From the IMG/VR virus record IMGVR_UViG_3300027708_001885, positions 1 through 64,000 of that record: a stretch of 64,000 nt of DNA; one strand, written 5' to 3'. This DNA comes from a virus. Each line of letters begins with the position of its first letter. Position 1 is the stretch's first letter. Shown piece by piece: positions 9,601 through 18,594 of this stretch. The position numbers and the translations under genes were made by a program. Below the pieces are notes generated by a model that was not told the origin of the DNA, ran no database searches, and saw only the letters and a list, made by a program, of their open reading frames with translations.

Positions 9601-10500
9601 ACCATATTGGCCGTATGGTATTAGGTCATTGTGTATAATGGTATTTCTATCGCCGCCCGGCTTTAGTACTAGATCTATACCATCAGTGCTTTCGATAGTT
9701 AACGCATCATTAACTAAAGGTCTTGCCACTGTTATAGTCACAGGAGGAGCAGGCAACAATACTCTTGAAAAATCGCAGTCTAATATCAATACATTGGAGA
9801 ATGTTCCAGTGCCGGCATATTTGATCGTAGTAGGTACAGGGAATCCAGCACCTGCTAGAATATCACCTTGGAATAATGGTACAGGTGGAGTTACTTCTAA
9901 CCGAATTACCACGTATGGAGCATTGTAAGGATTGGCATTATCGTATGTACCAGCGGCAATATAATCAGTGCTGGTAGTACTGTGAGTTAATACTTGTTGA
10001 AGATTTATATCTGCCAAACTAGCAACTACACTGGCAGTATTGTTGAATACCAAACTACCTCTTGGTAGATTTAATTTGCCATCGGCGGCGACATATATAG
10101 ATACAGTACCACTTGAGATGCGGTCGGTGTGTACTACCGGTAATGTAGAAGTTGTTAGGTACCCTTGAGTAGTGACAAATGTTTTGGTAGCATAATTAGT
10201 TAGACTATTGGCTATTGATGTGTTAACGGTAGCAGTTGTTGTATAACCTTGGCCGGTGACAAATGTTTTGGTAGCATATTCAGTATCGTTATCGTTGGGC
10301 AAATATGCTGATAAAGTACTAGATGTTAGATATCCTATATCATTATTAAATGCACTTATATTAGTTGGTACCGTGAGAATAGTGTTTGTTGCTGAATAGA
10401 CTTCGTCAAAATTTGCATTGACTTTTATAAAAGCACTTCGGAGACTTTCGCCGTCTCCTGTTAATTCTGCTGACCCTACATTGATAATCTGTTTTGACAT
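6664..10500 (-). CDS. Large tail fibre with collagen-like repeats
   Basis: 1278 residues. The N-terminus [19 protein letters not shown]...NANFDEVY is the short attachment motif common at the start of phage fibre and structural proteins. A long Thr/Ser/Asn/Gly-rich beta region follows, then about 130 residues of Gly-X-Y triplets ([14 protein letters not shown] type; DNA about 7050-7444), and a C-terminal beta domain ending NVNYFAWV. Collagen-like triplets in phage fibres form trimeric stalks; the C-terminus is the likely receptor-binding tip. The repeated triplets make a 400-nt, recombination-prone tract. Overlapping open frames on the plus strand are by-products of codon bias. Confidence 0.9.
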   Translation of the reverse strand: MSKQIINVGSAELTGDGESLRSAFIKVNANFDEVYSATNTILTVPTNISAFNNDIGYLTSSTLSAYLPNDNDTEYATKTFVTGQGYTTTATVNTSIANSLTNYATKTFVTTQGYLTTSTLPVVHTDRISSGTVSIYVAADGKLNLPRGSLVFNNTASVVASLADINLQQVLTHSTTSTDYIAAGTYDNANPYNAPYVVIRLEVTPPVPLFQGDILAGAGFPVPTTIKYAGTGTFSNVLILDCDFSRVLLPAPPVTITVARPLVNDALTIESTDGIDLVLKPGGDRNTIIHNDLIPYGQYGSSLGSPINRFKHLWMGGGTIYLQDEITNADTAITARNGQFTILGAAGLTVGEFTFVDNQIKIANPAREIIIGTTTATGFVNFNRPVKMTGSSGNKVFEIDRSGLVSIYPKQSISVSESALSIIGNAAGLQQDRNFTGTMLQITGQNGVSTRVSIDSFGTGAYPVIAGRAARGTVQAPTATKANDVLFRLATQGYGDNQYVQSIGRISIQASQDFTNAHAGTQVIIQTTPNDSNIITTSTVFNDRGIDFDGNATGGITFYDRTRQTTAWTGTVDVSLINNLGSGAVTSIIINTDGLSGTSGPGAASLNNTGVISVAGTTNQVYINTVGNTTATSGHITLTLPQDIAPTSNVTFNDVNINGQLNFVGTATILVPNTVEGTTLLLGSSATSISQLDGGGIILGSTATGRTSILWNRTDNYWDFDGSGINTQKLQVTTTATINSLVVADSAHFGNSNIIGDYPTAEIQIDSKTDSYSQIIFQNHSSSTFASTDFVATNEIGTDTTYYIDMGINSSHYYDPTNWNINGASDGYLYVNSGNLAVGTTKDEIVFFTGDQTDAGSIRATIDSTGLNVANTVTSSRFYGPLTGAVTGNVTGNVSGNAGSVTNGVYSNQTYNNPVWIGSLAGSKITGAVALATTVTNGIYNTDTGTVTNNMLAGNIANNKLAFNQITFTAGNGIGVSVASPSLGGSTRIDNLGVTSIVAGTGTHVSTSTDGVVVWIDGSYGPQGPQGPTGNTGPQGPQGPTGNTGAVGPQGPTGNTGPQGPQGPTGNTGAVGPQGPTGNTGPQGPTGNTGPQGPTGNTGPQGPQGVIGNTGAVGPQGPQGVIGNTGAVGPQGPTGAASTVSGPQGPSGPTGVNGVTSILAGTGTVISTSTGAVTVSINTATLMTQAVSLIGVTSIVQGSISIDFANVGKNAASSQTFLIPGLTTNHHIIIQPAAAMTFGLIVTAAWASATNSATIQVMNLTGGGIDQAAINVNYFAWV
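7050..7444 (-). repeat. Collagen Gly-X-Y coding repeat
   Basis: Tandem imperfect 18- and 27-nt units encode GPQGPTGNT and [10 protein letters not shown] within the fibre gene. The period is set by coding triplets, so it is a protein repeat, not a CRISPR array. Confidence 0.9.
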
Positions 10501-10510
10501 AGTGCTCCTG

Positions 10511-10951
10511 TTATCTGTTTATGCTGATAGTGTGTACTACGCCTTCTGTGAAATCGCTGATACAACCGCGAAGCCACACAAAATTACCGGTGAAATTATA
10601 CGATTGTATAGTAGTTGTTCTAGAAGTGTAATTGGTAGATGTTGTTCCACTAGCCCTAATAAGGCCTGTAGTATCTACTGAAAGGTTGTTGCTAGGAGGA
10701 ATGAGTTTGACATTGACCCAGTCTCCATCTTGCGGATCTGCAGCCAGTGCTCCCTGTACTGCAACTTTCCCCACAAAATTTGAAACGCTCCAAAAAACGG
10801 TATGAAAACCGTCGCTATTTCCGAAGTACCCGTCGCCCTTTGTTTTTTCGCTAATGTAGCTTAGTGCGGTGGTACCGGAGTTAGGGTAACTTACTTGTAC
10901 TGTGTTACCATTATTGATTTTAAAAACAAGATTTTGACTTAGTGCTGGCAT
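10511..10951 (-). CDS. Virion structural protein (fibre-associated)
   Basis: 146 residues, beta-rich, Ser/Thr/Asn/Gly-rich and without Cys clusters or transmembrane segments except one Cys near the end. The middle [18 protein letters not shown] resembles a motif that recurs in T4-like marine phage structural proteins (recollection, not searched). It sits 10 nt upstream of the collagen-like fibre gene, which favours a tail-fibre or baseplate accessory role. ATAAATAACATAT directly before its ATG may be a late promoter. Confidence 0.7.
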   Translation of the reverse strand: MPALSQNLVFKINNGNTVQVSYPNSGTTALSYISEKTKGDGYFGNSDGFHTVFWSVSNFVGKVAVQGALAADPQDGDWVNVKLIPPSNNLSVDTTGLIRASGTTSTNYTSRTTTIQSYNFTGNFVWLRGCISDFTEGVVHTISINR

Positions 10952-10952
10952 A

Positions 10953-10966
10953 ATATGTTATTTATG
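10953..10966 (-). promoter_or_regulatory. Late-promoter-like ATAAATAAC element
   Basis: ATAAATAACATAT precedes the ATG at 10951. It resembles the T4 late -10 box TATAAATA. The Dps gene start (1400) has the same ATAAATAACATAT string. It partly overlaps the upstream stop codon, so chance is possible. Confidence 0.35.
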
Positions 10967-11654
10967 CCACCAATGCGTTCTCCCGTAGTATGAATTCCTC
11001 TACCTTTTTAATATTGCCGCTTAGGAATAAACCCGCCATGCTGAGCATTTTATCGTCTTCTACATACATAAACGGGTCTTGCACATACCATTTAGTACCT
11101 TTTAACCAATCATAACTAGAATCGCTGATCTCTATCTTATCGTAATACTTGTTTGCCCATACTAGGAACGCAGCTCGTTTATCCGCCGGAAACTTATTCT
11201 TAAAAAATACACGATATCTGTACTTTTCTTTGGGCAGATTATCTCGTAGAATCTTTTTATGTCCGTTATCTAACATAAATTCTAATTCTTCTAGGCTAGT
11301 AGGTCCTACAATCTTCCTAACCCATTGACTAACAGCATTATCAATTTCCTCAAGAATAGCAGGATCTTTACAGAATAGATTAAAGTGAGATCCTTCTACT
11401 CTGATCTGAATTTCTTCTTTTCTTTCCAGAAACGGTTGCACTGCATTAATAAATGCTAAAAACTGTTTAGGTTCTGGTTTGGCATAATAACTGCCAAATG
11501 TCATACCTTTACCAGTGGCACACCATTGTTTGCAATGTAACAGTCCACTGTGTACAATTCTACTGGCCCCATTCTGAAGACATTCAACTTTATAGGGCCA
11601 TTTGTTATAGAATAATTTACTCGACTTCAGCTTTGTTATCTGGGTTTTCATCAA
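10962..11654 (-). CDS. Conserved protein of unknown function
   Basis: 230 residues; starts MMKTQITKLKSSKLFYNKWPYKVEC and overlaps the 3' end of the ClpA gene by 38 nt. It alternates basic and aromatic stretches (SYYAKPEPKQFLAF, KYRYRVFFKNKFP) and has a predicted mixed alpha/beta character. No catalytic motif is visible. The YRYRVFFK...W...YY pattern is reminiscent of small phage replication-associated unknowns, but I cannot name a family. Confidence 0.65.
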   Translation of the reverse strand: MMKTQITKLKSSKLFYNKWPYKVECLQNGASRIVHSGLLHCKQWCATGKGMTFGSYYAKPEPKQFLAFINAVQPFLERKEEIQIRVEGSHFNLFCKDPAILEEIDNAVSQWVRKIVGPTSLEELEFMLDNGHKKILRDNLPKEKYRYRVFFKNKFPADKRAAFLVWANKYYDKIEISDSSYDWLKGTKWYVQDPFMYVEDDKMLSMAGLFLSGNIKKVEEFILRENALVA

Positions 11655-13902
11655 TTACCTTTGTTTTCTCAACGGGTAAAACATCAACAATAACAAGTTT
11701 TAGCTTGTCCTTTTCTACAACTACATCGACAACACCGCCATTGGTTAGCTTGCCAAACAAGATTTCCTTACTCAACGGCTTCTTGATGTATTCATCAATA
11801 GTGCGTTGCAAAGGCCGAGCACCCATTTTGGCATTAAAGCCTTTGGCAATCAAATACTCAACAGCTTCTGCATTGGGTTTAACGTGAATGTTTTTATCTT
11901 TGACTAGTGCATTAAGTTCGTCGATAAACTTTTTAACAACTTTGATCATATTGACTTGATCCAATTTGCCAAACTTAACAATACCATCTAAACGATTGCG
12001 GAATTCTGGGGCAAAGAATTTATTAACAGCATCCTTAGGATCGCTGTCACGTTCCAAACTACCAAAACCTACACCATTCTTTTCAGCATCAACAGCACCT
12101 AAATTGCTTGTCATAATGATAATGGCATTACGTCCATCTGCTTTCTTACCATTGCTGCCGGTAATGAAACCATTGTCCATCAATTGCAGCATAACAGTTA
12201 GTACATCCGGGTGAGCCTTTTCAACTTCATCTAGCAACAGGATACAGTTGGGATGTTCTTGCAGGTTAGTAATCAACTGTCCTGCATTATCATCAAATCC
12301 AACATATCCGGGAGGAGCACCAATGAATTTGGCAACACTGTGTTTCTCTTGGAATTCGCTCATATCAAATCGTACAAGTTTAACACTCATATTGCTGGCA
12401 AGTTGTTTGGCTACTTCTGTCTTACCAACACCAGTAGGACCAACAAATAAGAAGCTACCAATAGGTTTATTAACTGCCTTTAGTCCGGCCTGTGCAATAA
12501 AAATCTTATCCAGCAAACTTTCAATAGCACTTTCCTGACCAAATACTTTACTGCGTAGATTCTTTTCAAGGCCGGCAATATTGGAACCTTCTTTGGCGCC
12601 GATTTGTTCTACTGGCAAGTTGGCAATTTTAGCCACTTCAAATAGGATCTCGTCGTGATCTACAACACCGTTTTCTTCGTCTTTAACTTTAAATCTGGCA
12701 CAGGCACAGTCGATTAGGTCAATAGCCTTGTCGGGCAATTTCTTATCACTCATGTACTTTACAGAGTATGTGACAGCATCAATAATTGCCTGATTAGTGA
12801 TCTTAACGTTGTGATGTTTTTCGTAATACTTTTTAAGACCTTTAAGGATTTTAATACAGGTTGCTTCACTTGGCTCATCAACGGTGACACGTTGGAATCG
12901 ACGCATCAGGGCACGATCCTTTTCAAAGTGTTTACGGAACTCTTCCCATGTTGTACTAGCAATAACTTTTAATGTGCCTTTGCTCAATGCAGGCTTTAAC
13001 ATATTGGCCATGTCGTTGCTACTGCCGTTGGCTGCACCTGCTCCACTCATCATGTGTGCTTCGTCGATAAACAGGATACACTTGCCTTTCTTTTCAATAG
13101 CCCCAATGATGGCCTTTAGGCGTTCTTCAAAGTCTCCACGATATTTGCTGCCTGCTAGGATGGCACTGATGTCAAGATTATAAACAGTGTGATCCTGAAT
13201 AAATTTAGGAACACTGCCCTCTACAATCTTACGTGCCAGTCCTTCTGCAATAGCAGTTTTACCCACACCCGGATCGCCAATGAGCATTACGTTGGCCTTA
13301 TTTCTACGAGCCAATACCAATTGTAGTTCTTCAATTTCTTTTTCACGTCCAATAACCGGGTCAATCTTCTTGGCCTTGGCACGGGCAGTTAAGTTTGTGC
13401 AGAACTGACTAATCATTTTCTCAATTTGAGGATTCTTGTGATTTTCTTTTTCTTCAGCTTCTTCTTCTTTAATAATTTCTTTTTGTAGGAAACTTAAGAA
13501 CTTATCTTTGTCGATATTTGCTTTACGAATAAAATATAATGCATAACTTTTCTTTTCTGCAAACATACTGATAAAACAATCAACAGGTTCGATAACCTGA
13601 CGTCCACTAAACAATACATGTGTAAATGCGCGATTTAATACTTTATCAACAGTGCTGGTCTTTTTAGGTCTATCAATTTGTTTATTGACAATTTCTTTTA
13701 AGTCATCTGTAATAAAATCATTTACTTCTTTGGTTAATGTTTTAACATCTGCACCGAATCCAGTTAGTAATTTTGCAAAAGATTCGTGTGTGACTAGGCT
13801 ATATAAAAAATGTTCAAGAGTGACATACTCATGATTGTGTTCTCCTGCCTTTGCAACTGCGGAATCGAAAATTTGTTCTAAGTCTTTGTTTGGTTGTAGC
13901 AT
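11617..13902 (-). CDS. clpA: ClpA/ClpB-type AAA+ unfoldase
   Basis: 761 residues: a Clp N-domain (about 1-150), first AAA+ module with Walker A GDPGVGKTAIAEG near 208 and Walker B CILFIDEAH near 276, and a second module with GPTGVGKTEVAKQ near 482 and LLLDEVEKAHPD near 547, then a D2-small domain. There is no ClpB-type middle coiled coil, so ClpA type. Between Walker B of module 2 and the sensor the sequence GVGFGSLERDSD occupies the place of the IGL/IGF loop that docks on ClpP. A ClpP gene lies at 30299. DnaJ is directly upstream. Inference: the phage runs its own ClpAP-like protease or reprograms the host one. Confidence 0.93.
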   Translation of the reverse strand: MLQPNKDLEQIFDSAVAKAGEHNHEYVTLEHFLYSLVTHESFAKLLTGFGADVKTLTKEVNDFITDDLKEIVNKQIDRPKKTSTVDKVLNRAFTHVLFSGRQVIEPVDCFISMFAEKKSYALYFIRKANIDKDKFLSFLQKEIIKEEEAEEKENHKNPQIEKMISQFCTNLTARAKAKKIDPVIGREKEIEELQLVLARRNKANVMLIGDPGVGKTAIAEGLARKIVEGSVPKFIQDHTVYNLDISAILAGSKYRGDFEERLKAIIGAIEKKGKCILFIDEAHMMSGAGAANGSSNDMANMLKPALSKGTLKVIASTTWEEFRKHFEKDRALMRRFQRVTVDEPSEATCIKILKGLKKYYEKHHNVKITNQAIIDAVTYSVKYMSDKKLPDKAIDLIDCACARFKVKDEENGVVDHDEILFEVAKIANLPVEQIGAKEGSNIAGLEKNLRSKVFGQESAIESLLDKIFIAQAGLKAVNKPIGSFLFVGPTGVGKTEVAKQLASNMSVKLVRFDMSEFQEKHSVAKFIGAPPGYVGFDDNAGQLITNLQEHPNCILLLDEVEKAHPDVLTVMLQLMDNGFITGSNGKKADGRNAIIIMTSNLGAVDAEKNGVGFGSLERDSDPKDAVNKFFAPEFRNRLDGIVKFGKLDQVNMIKVVKKFIDELNALVKDKNIHVKPNAEAVEYLIAKGFNAKMGARPLQRTIDEYIKKPLSKEILFGKLTNGGVVDVVVEKDKLKLVIVDVLPVEKTKVIDENPDNKAEVE

Positions 13903-13922
13903 CTATTGTCCTTCTACGATAT

Positions 13923-14747
13923 TTAAGAAACTATTTGTCTGATGAGATCTTTTTGACCTTCTGTGAGGTCAGTTGGCACAGTTATTTTAATTTCTAAAAG
14001 TAATCTACCCTTCATTCGATTGTCGCCCATATGAGGCATGCCATAGTTTTGCACAGCTAATATTTGTCCATTCTGTGTTCCTGGAGCTATGTTAATTTCT
14101 AAACTTCGATTATCTAAAGTCTCAAAAGTCATTGTTTTGCCTAAAATTGCATCAAAACAACTTATAGATATTGATCTAAATAAATCATCCCCTTGTCGTT
14201 GATATAAATGGTGCGGCTGAATATTAACAGTTAAGTGAATATCCCCTCTGGGTACATTTGGATAAGTATCTTCTCCCATACCTGCAAGTCGAAGAGTTGT
14301 GCCGTCGCGAACGCCTGCCGGAATTTTTACTTCAAATACTTGATCAGCTCCGGAAGGTAGCCTTATACTCGCAACCACATCTTTTCCAGTATATGCTTCT
14401 TCAAGAGTAATAACAGTTTGTAGATTAAGGTTCCTATTACGTTGTGGTTGTTGTCTAAATCCCTGGCCAAAGAAAGGATTGCTTCCGAACATTTGAGCAA
14501 ACATATCCTCAAATCCGGGAGGAGGTCCCCCAAATCCGCCCGGAAACCCTTGCGGCTGCGGGTTGTCGTATTGTTGTCGTTTGCCAGGATCGCTTAGAGT
14601 TTCGTATGCTGCCTGCACCTCTTGGAACTTGGCAGTATCACCTCCGCGATCTGGGTGATGTTGCGCCGCCAATTTGCGATACGCACGTTTGATGTCATCG
14701 GGGCTTGCGCCTTGGTCAACGCCCAGTGTTTGATAATGGTTAGTCAT
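13923..14747 (-). CDS. dnaJ: DnaJ/CbpA-type co-chaperone
   Basis: 274 residues. The J domain (1-65) has the HPD tripeptide in AAQHHPDRGGD, a Gly/Phe/Pro-rich linker follows (70-115), then two C-terminal substrate-binding beta domains (VRDGTTLRLAGMG; FETLDNRSLEINIAPGTQNG). The Cys-rich zinc finger of true DnaJ is absent, so it is CbpA-like. It would stimulate host DnaK and deliver substrates. A consensus sigma-70 promoter lies just upstream, and the ClpA gene follows 20 nt downstream. Confidence 0.93.
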   Translation of the reverse strand: MTNHYQTLGVDQGASPDDIKRAYRKLAAQHHPDRGGDTAKFQEVQAAYETLSDPGKRQQYDNPQPQGFPGGFGGPPPGFEDMFAQMFGSNPFFGQGFRQQPQRNRNLNLQTVITLEEAYTGKDVVASIRLPSGADQVFEVKIPAGVRDGTTLRLAGMGEDTYPNVPRGDIHLTVNIQPHHLYQRQGDDLFRSISISCFDAILGKTMTFETLDNRSLEINIAPGTQNGQILAVQNYGMPHMGDNRMKGRLLLEIKITVPTDLTEGQKDLIRQIVS

Positions 14748-14751
14748 AATA

Positions 14752-14783
14752 GAAAAAAGGTATAGTAAATTATACTATACCCT
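14752..14783 (-). terminator. Rho-independent terminator
   Basis: GGTATAGTA-loop-TACTATACC followed by TTTTTT on the minus strand, between the small secreted protein gene and dnaJ. The -10 box of the dnaJ promoter lies in the loop region. Confidence 0.7.
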
Positions 14784-14797
14784 TTGGGTGATGTCAA
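14769..14797 (-). promoter_or_regulatory. Sigma-70 promoter for dnaJ-clpA
   Basis: Minus strand: TTGACA, 17-nt spacer, TATAAT: a perfect consensus. It overlaps the terminator hairpin. Confidence 0.8.
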
Positions 14798-14802
14798 GAC
14801 TT

Positions 14803-15003
14803 TTATTTCTTAACTGGAACTTCTGTTCCCTCTAATTTTTTATGCACTTTGACTACTTTGCATTCTTGTACAGCTTTACCATCTTTCATAACTGGCTTAC
14901 CTGCTTTGTCCATTTTGTCATGGCATACTTCTTTCTTTTCTGCTTCGGCAAATGCCATTCCAACAAATGCTGTTGCTAATAATGCTACTAATAATTTTTT
15001 CAT
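14803..15003 (-). CDS. Small secreted Lys/Cys protein
   Basis: 66 residues. The N-terminal 19 residues (MKKLLVALLATAFVGMAFA) form a typical Sec signal peptide with an A-F-A cleavage site. The mature part is Lys-rich with two Cys (KKEVCHDKMDKAGK, QECKVVKVHK) that could form a disulfide in the periplasm. I recall similar chromosomal proteins from betaproteobacteria, so it may have been acquired from the host; function unknown. It has a terminator directly downstream. Confidence 0.75.
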   Translation of the reverse strand: MKKLLVALLATAFVGMAFAEAEKKEVCHDKMDKAGKPVMKDGKAVQECKVVKVHKKLEGTEVPVKK

Positions 15004-15014
15004 TTTAATTTCCT

Positions 15015-15584
15015 TTAAATTGCTGGTTGAGGTGCTGGCGCTGGTGCTGGCTTTCCTCCAAATCCTGCCACGACTGCTGGTGTAGCCGCTGGCGCTCCAA
15101 ATCCTGCACTGCTACCAAAGCCTGCTGCTGGTGCTGGAGAACCGAAGCCCCCTGGTGCTGCACCAAATCCTGCTGACGGTGCGCCAAGTGTTGTTGCCCC
15201 GCTCGCAAATCCTGTTGTTGGTGTTGTTGAACCGAATCCGCCATTTGATGATCCTCCGTTAGTCGGTGTTGGGTTTGGTGGACGCTCCCATCCCGAGTTT
15301 GCTGCCTTTAATGCCATAGACTGTGCTTCTTTATCGCCTGGGCTCGCTAACATAATACCAGATAGTGTACCTGTTAAAAATGTGGCAATTGGGATAATAA
15401 GTTCAAAGAATTTAGAGTCAATTGGACTAATTGCGTTAAGTGGTTGTGTTACAAAAATCAGTGAATACAATACAACAAATACAATGCCAAACAATGTCAA
15501 TGATAGACAAATGCCGATAAAGAATTTTAGTCGAGCCATTAGCTGCTCTTCAGTATAAATCATAGGGGTTTTATTATTTTCCAC
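15015..15584 (-). CDS. Two-TM membrane protein, holin candidate
   Basis: I place the start at GTG 15584: GGAG lies 6 nt upstream, and the longer frame would sit inside the upstream gene. There are two hydrophobic helices (ARLKFFIGICLSLTLFGIV... and FFELIIPIATFLTGTLSG) and then a Gly/Pro/Ala-rich tail of about 100 residues (GFGSPAPAAGFG repeats). Position in the lysis cassette beside the endolysin and spanins favours a holin or regulator of lysis. The long low-complexity tail is unusual for a holin. An ATG at 15563 is an alternative start. Confidence 0.6.
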   Translation of the reverse strand: MENNKTPMIYTEEQLMARLKFFIGICLSLTLFGIVFVVLYSLIFVTQPLNAISPIDSKFFELIIPIATFLTGTLSGIMLASPGDKEAQSMALKAANSGWERPPNPTPTNGGSSNGGFGSTTPTTGFASGATTLGAPSAGFGAAPGGFGSPAPAAGFGSSAGFGAPAATPAVVAGFGGKPAPAPAPQPAI

Positions 15585-15888
15585 AGTTTGCTCCTTGTGT
15601 TGGTTGTGCCACACATGCACTCGGTGCAGCACTCGGTGCCGCAAAGTTTTGAGTAGGTGTTTGAGGTTGTCCATCTTTTGGTGGTCCTAATCTTGGGTCA
15701 CGTTGACCTTTAAAAATATGTTCTGGGCAAGTTCTTGTGACATCGCAAATTGGCGGCTTACAAAAATCTTTATCCCAGTTTGCCGGGTCCTGACATGGGT
15801 AGCGGAATCTATCGCCACTACACATTGCCAATCCTAAGGGTAATACTAATAATAGTAGTATATATTTAACTAGTTTGTGATCTGTCAT
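15574..15888 (-). CDS. Putative lipoprotein of the lysis cassette
   Basis: 104 residues with an N-terminal hydrophobic segment ending L-G-L-A-M-C-S, a plausible lipobox. The mature part has six further Cys and a conserved-looking block YPCQDPANWDKDFCKPPICD followed by a Pro/Ala/Gln-rich tail. It overlaps the holin candidate by 11 nt. Role unknown; an outer-membrane or periplasmic location is inferred. Confidence 0.65.
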   Translation of the reverse strand: MTDHKLVKYILLLLVLPLGLAMCSGDRFRYPCQDPANWDKDFCKPPICDVTRTCPEHIFKGQRDPRLGPPKDGQPQTPTQNFAAPSAAPSACVAQPTQGANCGK

Positions 15889-15892
15889 AAAA

Positions 15893-16516
15893 TTATGCTC
15901 CCATTACGTGTAGCGCATGTGTATAATGAGCCTCTCTATCAGAAAGTCCAATAGTGCCGCCATTGATACGTTTGGTCATTGTTAGAATATCGCCCTTGTC
16001 AGCAAATTGGTTTAGATTGTTGCTTTCCCAAAACCAGCAGGCTGACTGTGCTGCCCCTTCAAAAGTTGCTAGATATTCTGGCAAATCATCGATGTGTGTT
16101 TCGATACTGTCAGCAAATGCTTGGTAATTGCTACGACCAGTTAATTGGATTAGACCACGACCGCAGTAGCGATATCCGTCACCAGATTCTTCTGGACCGT
16201 TGCCCATGCGTCCCCCATATACACGGTTGGCAATCATTTCCTGTTTGCCTGCATATTGATTAGCAATATCATCGTTGGGGAAATACTTAGGAAATACACG
16301 GCGTAGGCTTGCTGCCTTGTAGTTTAAGTTTTCTTTTAATGCACGAAAACCACCACTCTCGTGAGCACATTGTGCCATGAATGCTGCTACTCGAGGTGGA
16401 GTATTGATATCATAATCTGGCAACGCTTGTTCTAAGGCGTGATACCAAAAATCCAAATAGGGATTTCCTGGTAATAGTTGTGCTAATTGAGACTTGCTCA
16501 AAATAAAATCTGCCAT
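15893..16516 (-). CDS. Endolysin, GH19 chitinase/lysozyme family
   Basis: 207 residues spanning one GH19-type catalytic domain: AHESGGFRALKENLNY contains the first catalytic Glu (residue about 52), followed by YGGRMGNGPEESGDGYRYCGRGLIQLTGRSNYQ and the C-terminal FWESNNLN...TKRINGG. GH19 endolysins cut the MurNAc-GlcNAc bond of peptidoglycan. There is no signal peptide, so a holin is needed for export. It is followed by a spanin pair. Confidence 0.93.
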   Translation of the reverse strand: MADFILSKSQLAQLLPGNPYLDFWYHALEQALPDYDINTPPRVAAFMAQCAHESGGFRALKENLNYKAASLRRVFPKYFPNDDIANQYAGKQEMIANRVYGGRMGNGPEESGDGYRYCGRGLIQLTGRSNYQAFADSIETHIDDLPEYLATFEGAAQSACWFWESNNLNQFADKGDILTMTKRINGGTIGLSDREAHYTHALHVMGA

Positions 16517-16779
16517 TATTTTACCTCTTCAAAAATATGTTTTTGTATTTGATACCATTCTATCCATGCATCATTCTTGACTGCACATTCGTAATAGGTA
16601 GTATAGTTTTGTACCACAGTTTTTGTCAGTACGCTAAAGACTGTTGTTTCTGTATCGATAGTTTTTAACTGTGGACATTTTTCCATTAATACATTAGGTA
16701 CTTCTGGAAACTTACGTGCAACAGGAACAGATGTACATCCTGTTAAACACAGTAACAGTGCAATGATATAATATTTCAT
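16516..16779 (-). CDS. o-spanin-like lipoprotein (Rz1 analogue)
   Basis: 87 residues; LLLCLTGCTS is a clear lipobox, giving an outer-membrane lipoprotein with a short periplasmic domain. It overlaps the preceding i-spanin gene and adjoins the endolysin, the usual arrangement of a two-gene spanin that fuses inner and outer membranes at lysis. Confidence 0.78.
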   Translation of the reverse strand: MKYYIIALLLCLTGCTSVPVARKFPEVPNVLMEKCPQLKTIDTETTVFSVLTKTVVQNYTTYYECAVKNDAWIEWYQIQKHIFEEVK

Positions 16780-17210
16780 TTCTTGTCTCCTGGTGTCGCA
16801 GCATCGTTATGTGCCTTGACTACTTCTTTAGGCACTGGACAAGTGTTGTCGTATTTTGTAATTTCTCGATCTACATATTGAACAATGTCGTTGCCACGCT
16901 GTTTGTAGTATTCTGTTTTTGTTACAACCTTGTTAACAATTTTTACATTTTCTTCTTTGCTCTTTTCTTCAGCAACTGCAATCTTAGCTTCTAGTTCTTT
17001 AACACGAGCTTGCCATTTTGCTTCATTGGCCATCCCACCTTCCATCCAAATGCCAAGTAGCACAGCGGCTATGCCACCGTATTGTAAGGGAATTCTGTAG
17101 CTACTGACAAGAGGAATATTTTTTAATAATAGTGCTGCTCCTACTGCAACAATACCTGCCACAGTTAATAGGTGCCAAACAAAGTCAGGCAAAAAAGATA
17201 GTAGCCACAT
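16776..17210 (-). CDS. i-spanin-like membrane protein (Rz analogue)
   Basis: 144 residues from the ATG at 17210 (TAATG overlap with the upstream stop). Two N-terminal hydrophobic helices (residues 1-28 and 44-60) precede a charged coiled coil (KWQARVKELEAKIAVAEEKSKEEN) and a periplasmic tail. The coiled coil and adjacency to the lipoprotein gene support an inner-membrane spanin; the extra helix is more than the single anchor usual for Rz. Confidence 0.72.
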   Translation of the reverse strand: MWLLSFLPDFVWHLLTVAGIVAVGAALLLKNIPLVSSYRIPLQYGGIAAVLLGIWMEGGMANEAKWQARVKELEAKIAVAEEKSKEENVKIVNKVVTKTEYYKQRGNDIVQYVDREITKYDNTCPVPKEVVKAHNDAATPGDKK

Positions 17211-17965
17211 TACCAACGATCCTTTTCGATTACAACAGCCTTGCTTCCGTTTCTAATTAAAAATTTATTACCCATTTTGTTGATATCGTAGTTGCCTAAA
17301 AATTTGTTCAAAAAGAGCATCTGGCATTGACTAGACTCATCTAAACTTAATTTACCAGGAACACTGTCTTTAACATCCTCATACTCACCAATTGCAATAA
17401 ACTTTGCACTAATATCACCCGCATATGGTTTGGTAAAAGTTATTGTATTATTTTCATCTAGGGTTAAATCTGTAGCACCTTGATTAAAGAATTCTTTAAC
17501 ATCACTTTCTTTAATAGCGAGTACTTTTGCTTGATAGTCTTCTTTGGTTAATGGAATATTTTTAACAACAGAATCTTCATTAAATTCTACACTTTCCGGA
17601 GCTGTTTGATAACGAAACCGCCAATTACGATTATCAGCTAATTGTCCAATACCTCTTAGCAATTCTCTCATTTGTTCAGCTAATTGAGGAGTCCTTTGAA
17701 TTTCGACAAATACTTGATACTGTCCGTCATGTTCTTCTCCGGCACTGACATCTGCATCTAAAATAAAAGGATAACCTTTCTCAATAAATTCCATCATATC
17801 AACTGCTGGATTCTTTTCCTTTACACGGAAACCTAGGACGACAATGTCTTGATCCTCACCCATTTTGCTACTGTATCTATCTACAGTAAAGATTTCGGAT
17901 ACGTAGTCTTTTAGATCTCCGGATCTAAGGCCTTCATTAAGTTGTTGGTTGTTGTGCTGATACAT
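17210..17965 (-). CDS. Conserved T4-like phage protein, possible internal virion protein
   Basis: 251 residues from ATG 17965 (MYQHNNQQLNEGLRSGDL). L-N-E before G fits the prohead-protease consensus. The following block LKDYVSEIFTVDRYSSKMGED and FIEKGYPFILDADVSAGEE resembles a family I remember from T4-like marine phages, of unknown function. It overlaps the next gene upstream by 29 nt. Confidence 0.7.
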   Translation of the reverse strand: MYQHNNQQLNEGLRSGDLKDYVSEIFTVDRYSSKMGEDQDIVVLGFRVKEKNPAVDMMEFIEKGYPFILDADVSAGEEHDGQYQVFVEIQRTPQLAEQMRELLRGIGQLADNRNWRFRYQTAPESVEFNEDSVVKNIPLTKEDYQAKVLAIKESDVKEFFNQGATDLTLDENNTITFTKPYAGDISAKFIAIGEYEDVKDSVPGKLSLDESSQCQMLFLNKFLGNYDINKMGNKFLIRNGSKAVVIEKDRW

Positions 17966-18467
17966 CTGTCGGCGCCTCCTGTGCTGCGGTGTCAGCATTT
18001 ATTTCAGTTGTGCTGTATTTCATTAATTCGGCCATTCTATTATTTTCTTTGTTATCTTTGCCTATATTAACATCTTGCATTAATTTCTTAGGCATGGTAA
18101 TTGTCACAGTCCAAATAGGATGTGCGTCAATTTTTCCTTTTTTAGTGCCAGGTCGGAAATCACCTGGTTCTTTGATCTTACGTGGGACCATGATTTCTTC
18201 TTTGGCATATACAACTTTACAACCGTAGTCGTTCAATCTCTTACCACCTTCTGGATCGGGCATATGCTTGCGATCCCACATCAACTTGCAGGTCACTGCA
18301 TAACGATCAACATCGGGACCTGTGACAATTTCACCGTCTTCCCAGTTTTTAAAGACGTAGATGTCCAACTCGTCGAGTACTCGTTCGAAGTCTTTTAGTA
18401 CTTTAAATGCAGAGTTATTCTCGCTAAGTGTTTGTAAATTTTTAATAACATCAATTATATCAGGCAT
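17937..18467 (-). CDS. Conserved T4-like phage protein of unknown function
   Basis: 176 residues; FKVLKDFERVLDELDIYVF and MWDRKHMPDPEGGKRL are striking charged/aromatic blocks, followed by VPRKIKEPGDFRPGTKKGK and a low-complexity Ala/Thr/Gln tail. The gene is paired with the 251-residue gene by overlap. I recall homologues in T4-like cyanophages, with no assigned function. Confidence 0.68.
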   Translation of the reverse strand: MPDIIDVIKNLQTLSENNSAFKVLKDFERVLDELDIYVFKNWEDGEIVTGPDVDRYAVTCKLMWDRKHMPDPEGGKRLNDYGCKVVYAKEEIMVPRKIKEPGDFRPGTKKGKIDAHPIWTVTITMPKKLMQDVNIGKDNKENNRMAELMKYSTTEINADTAAQEAPTDVSAQQPTT

Positions 18468-18594
18468 AATTTTTCTCTTTATGAAATATTTAGCTAAAAG
18501 ATACCAGGGAGCCGTTTTTGGCCTGTTTCAGGACTGATTTTGACTTTGGTCGTAAATACTTTGCAGGTTGATTCACTTTGATCAGGAGGTAAAT
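18468..18594. promoter_or_regulatory. Divergent intergenic region before phoH
   Basis: 127 nt between the leftward gene pair and rightward phoH must hold start signals for both. TTGACT at 18549-18554 is a possible plus-strand -35, but I see no good -10 at 17 nt. AGGAGG at 18584-18589 is the phoH ribosome binding site. Confidence 0.4.
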
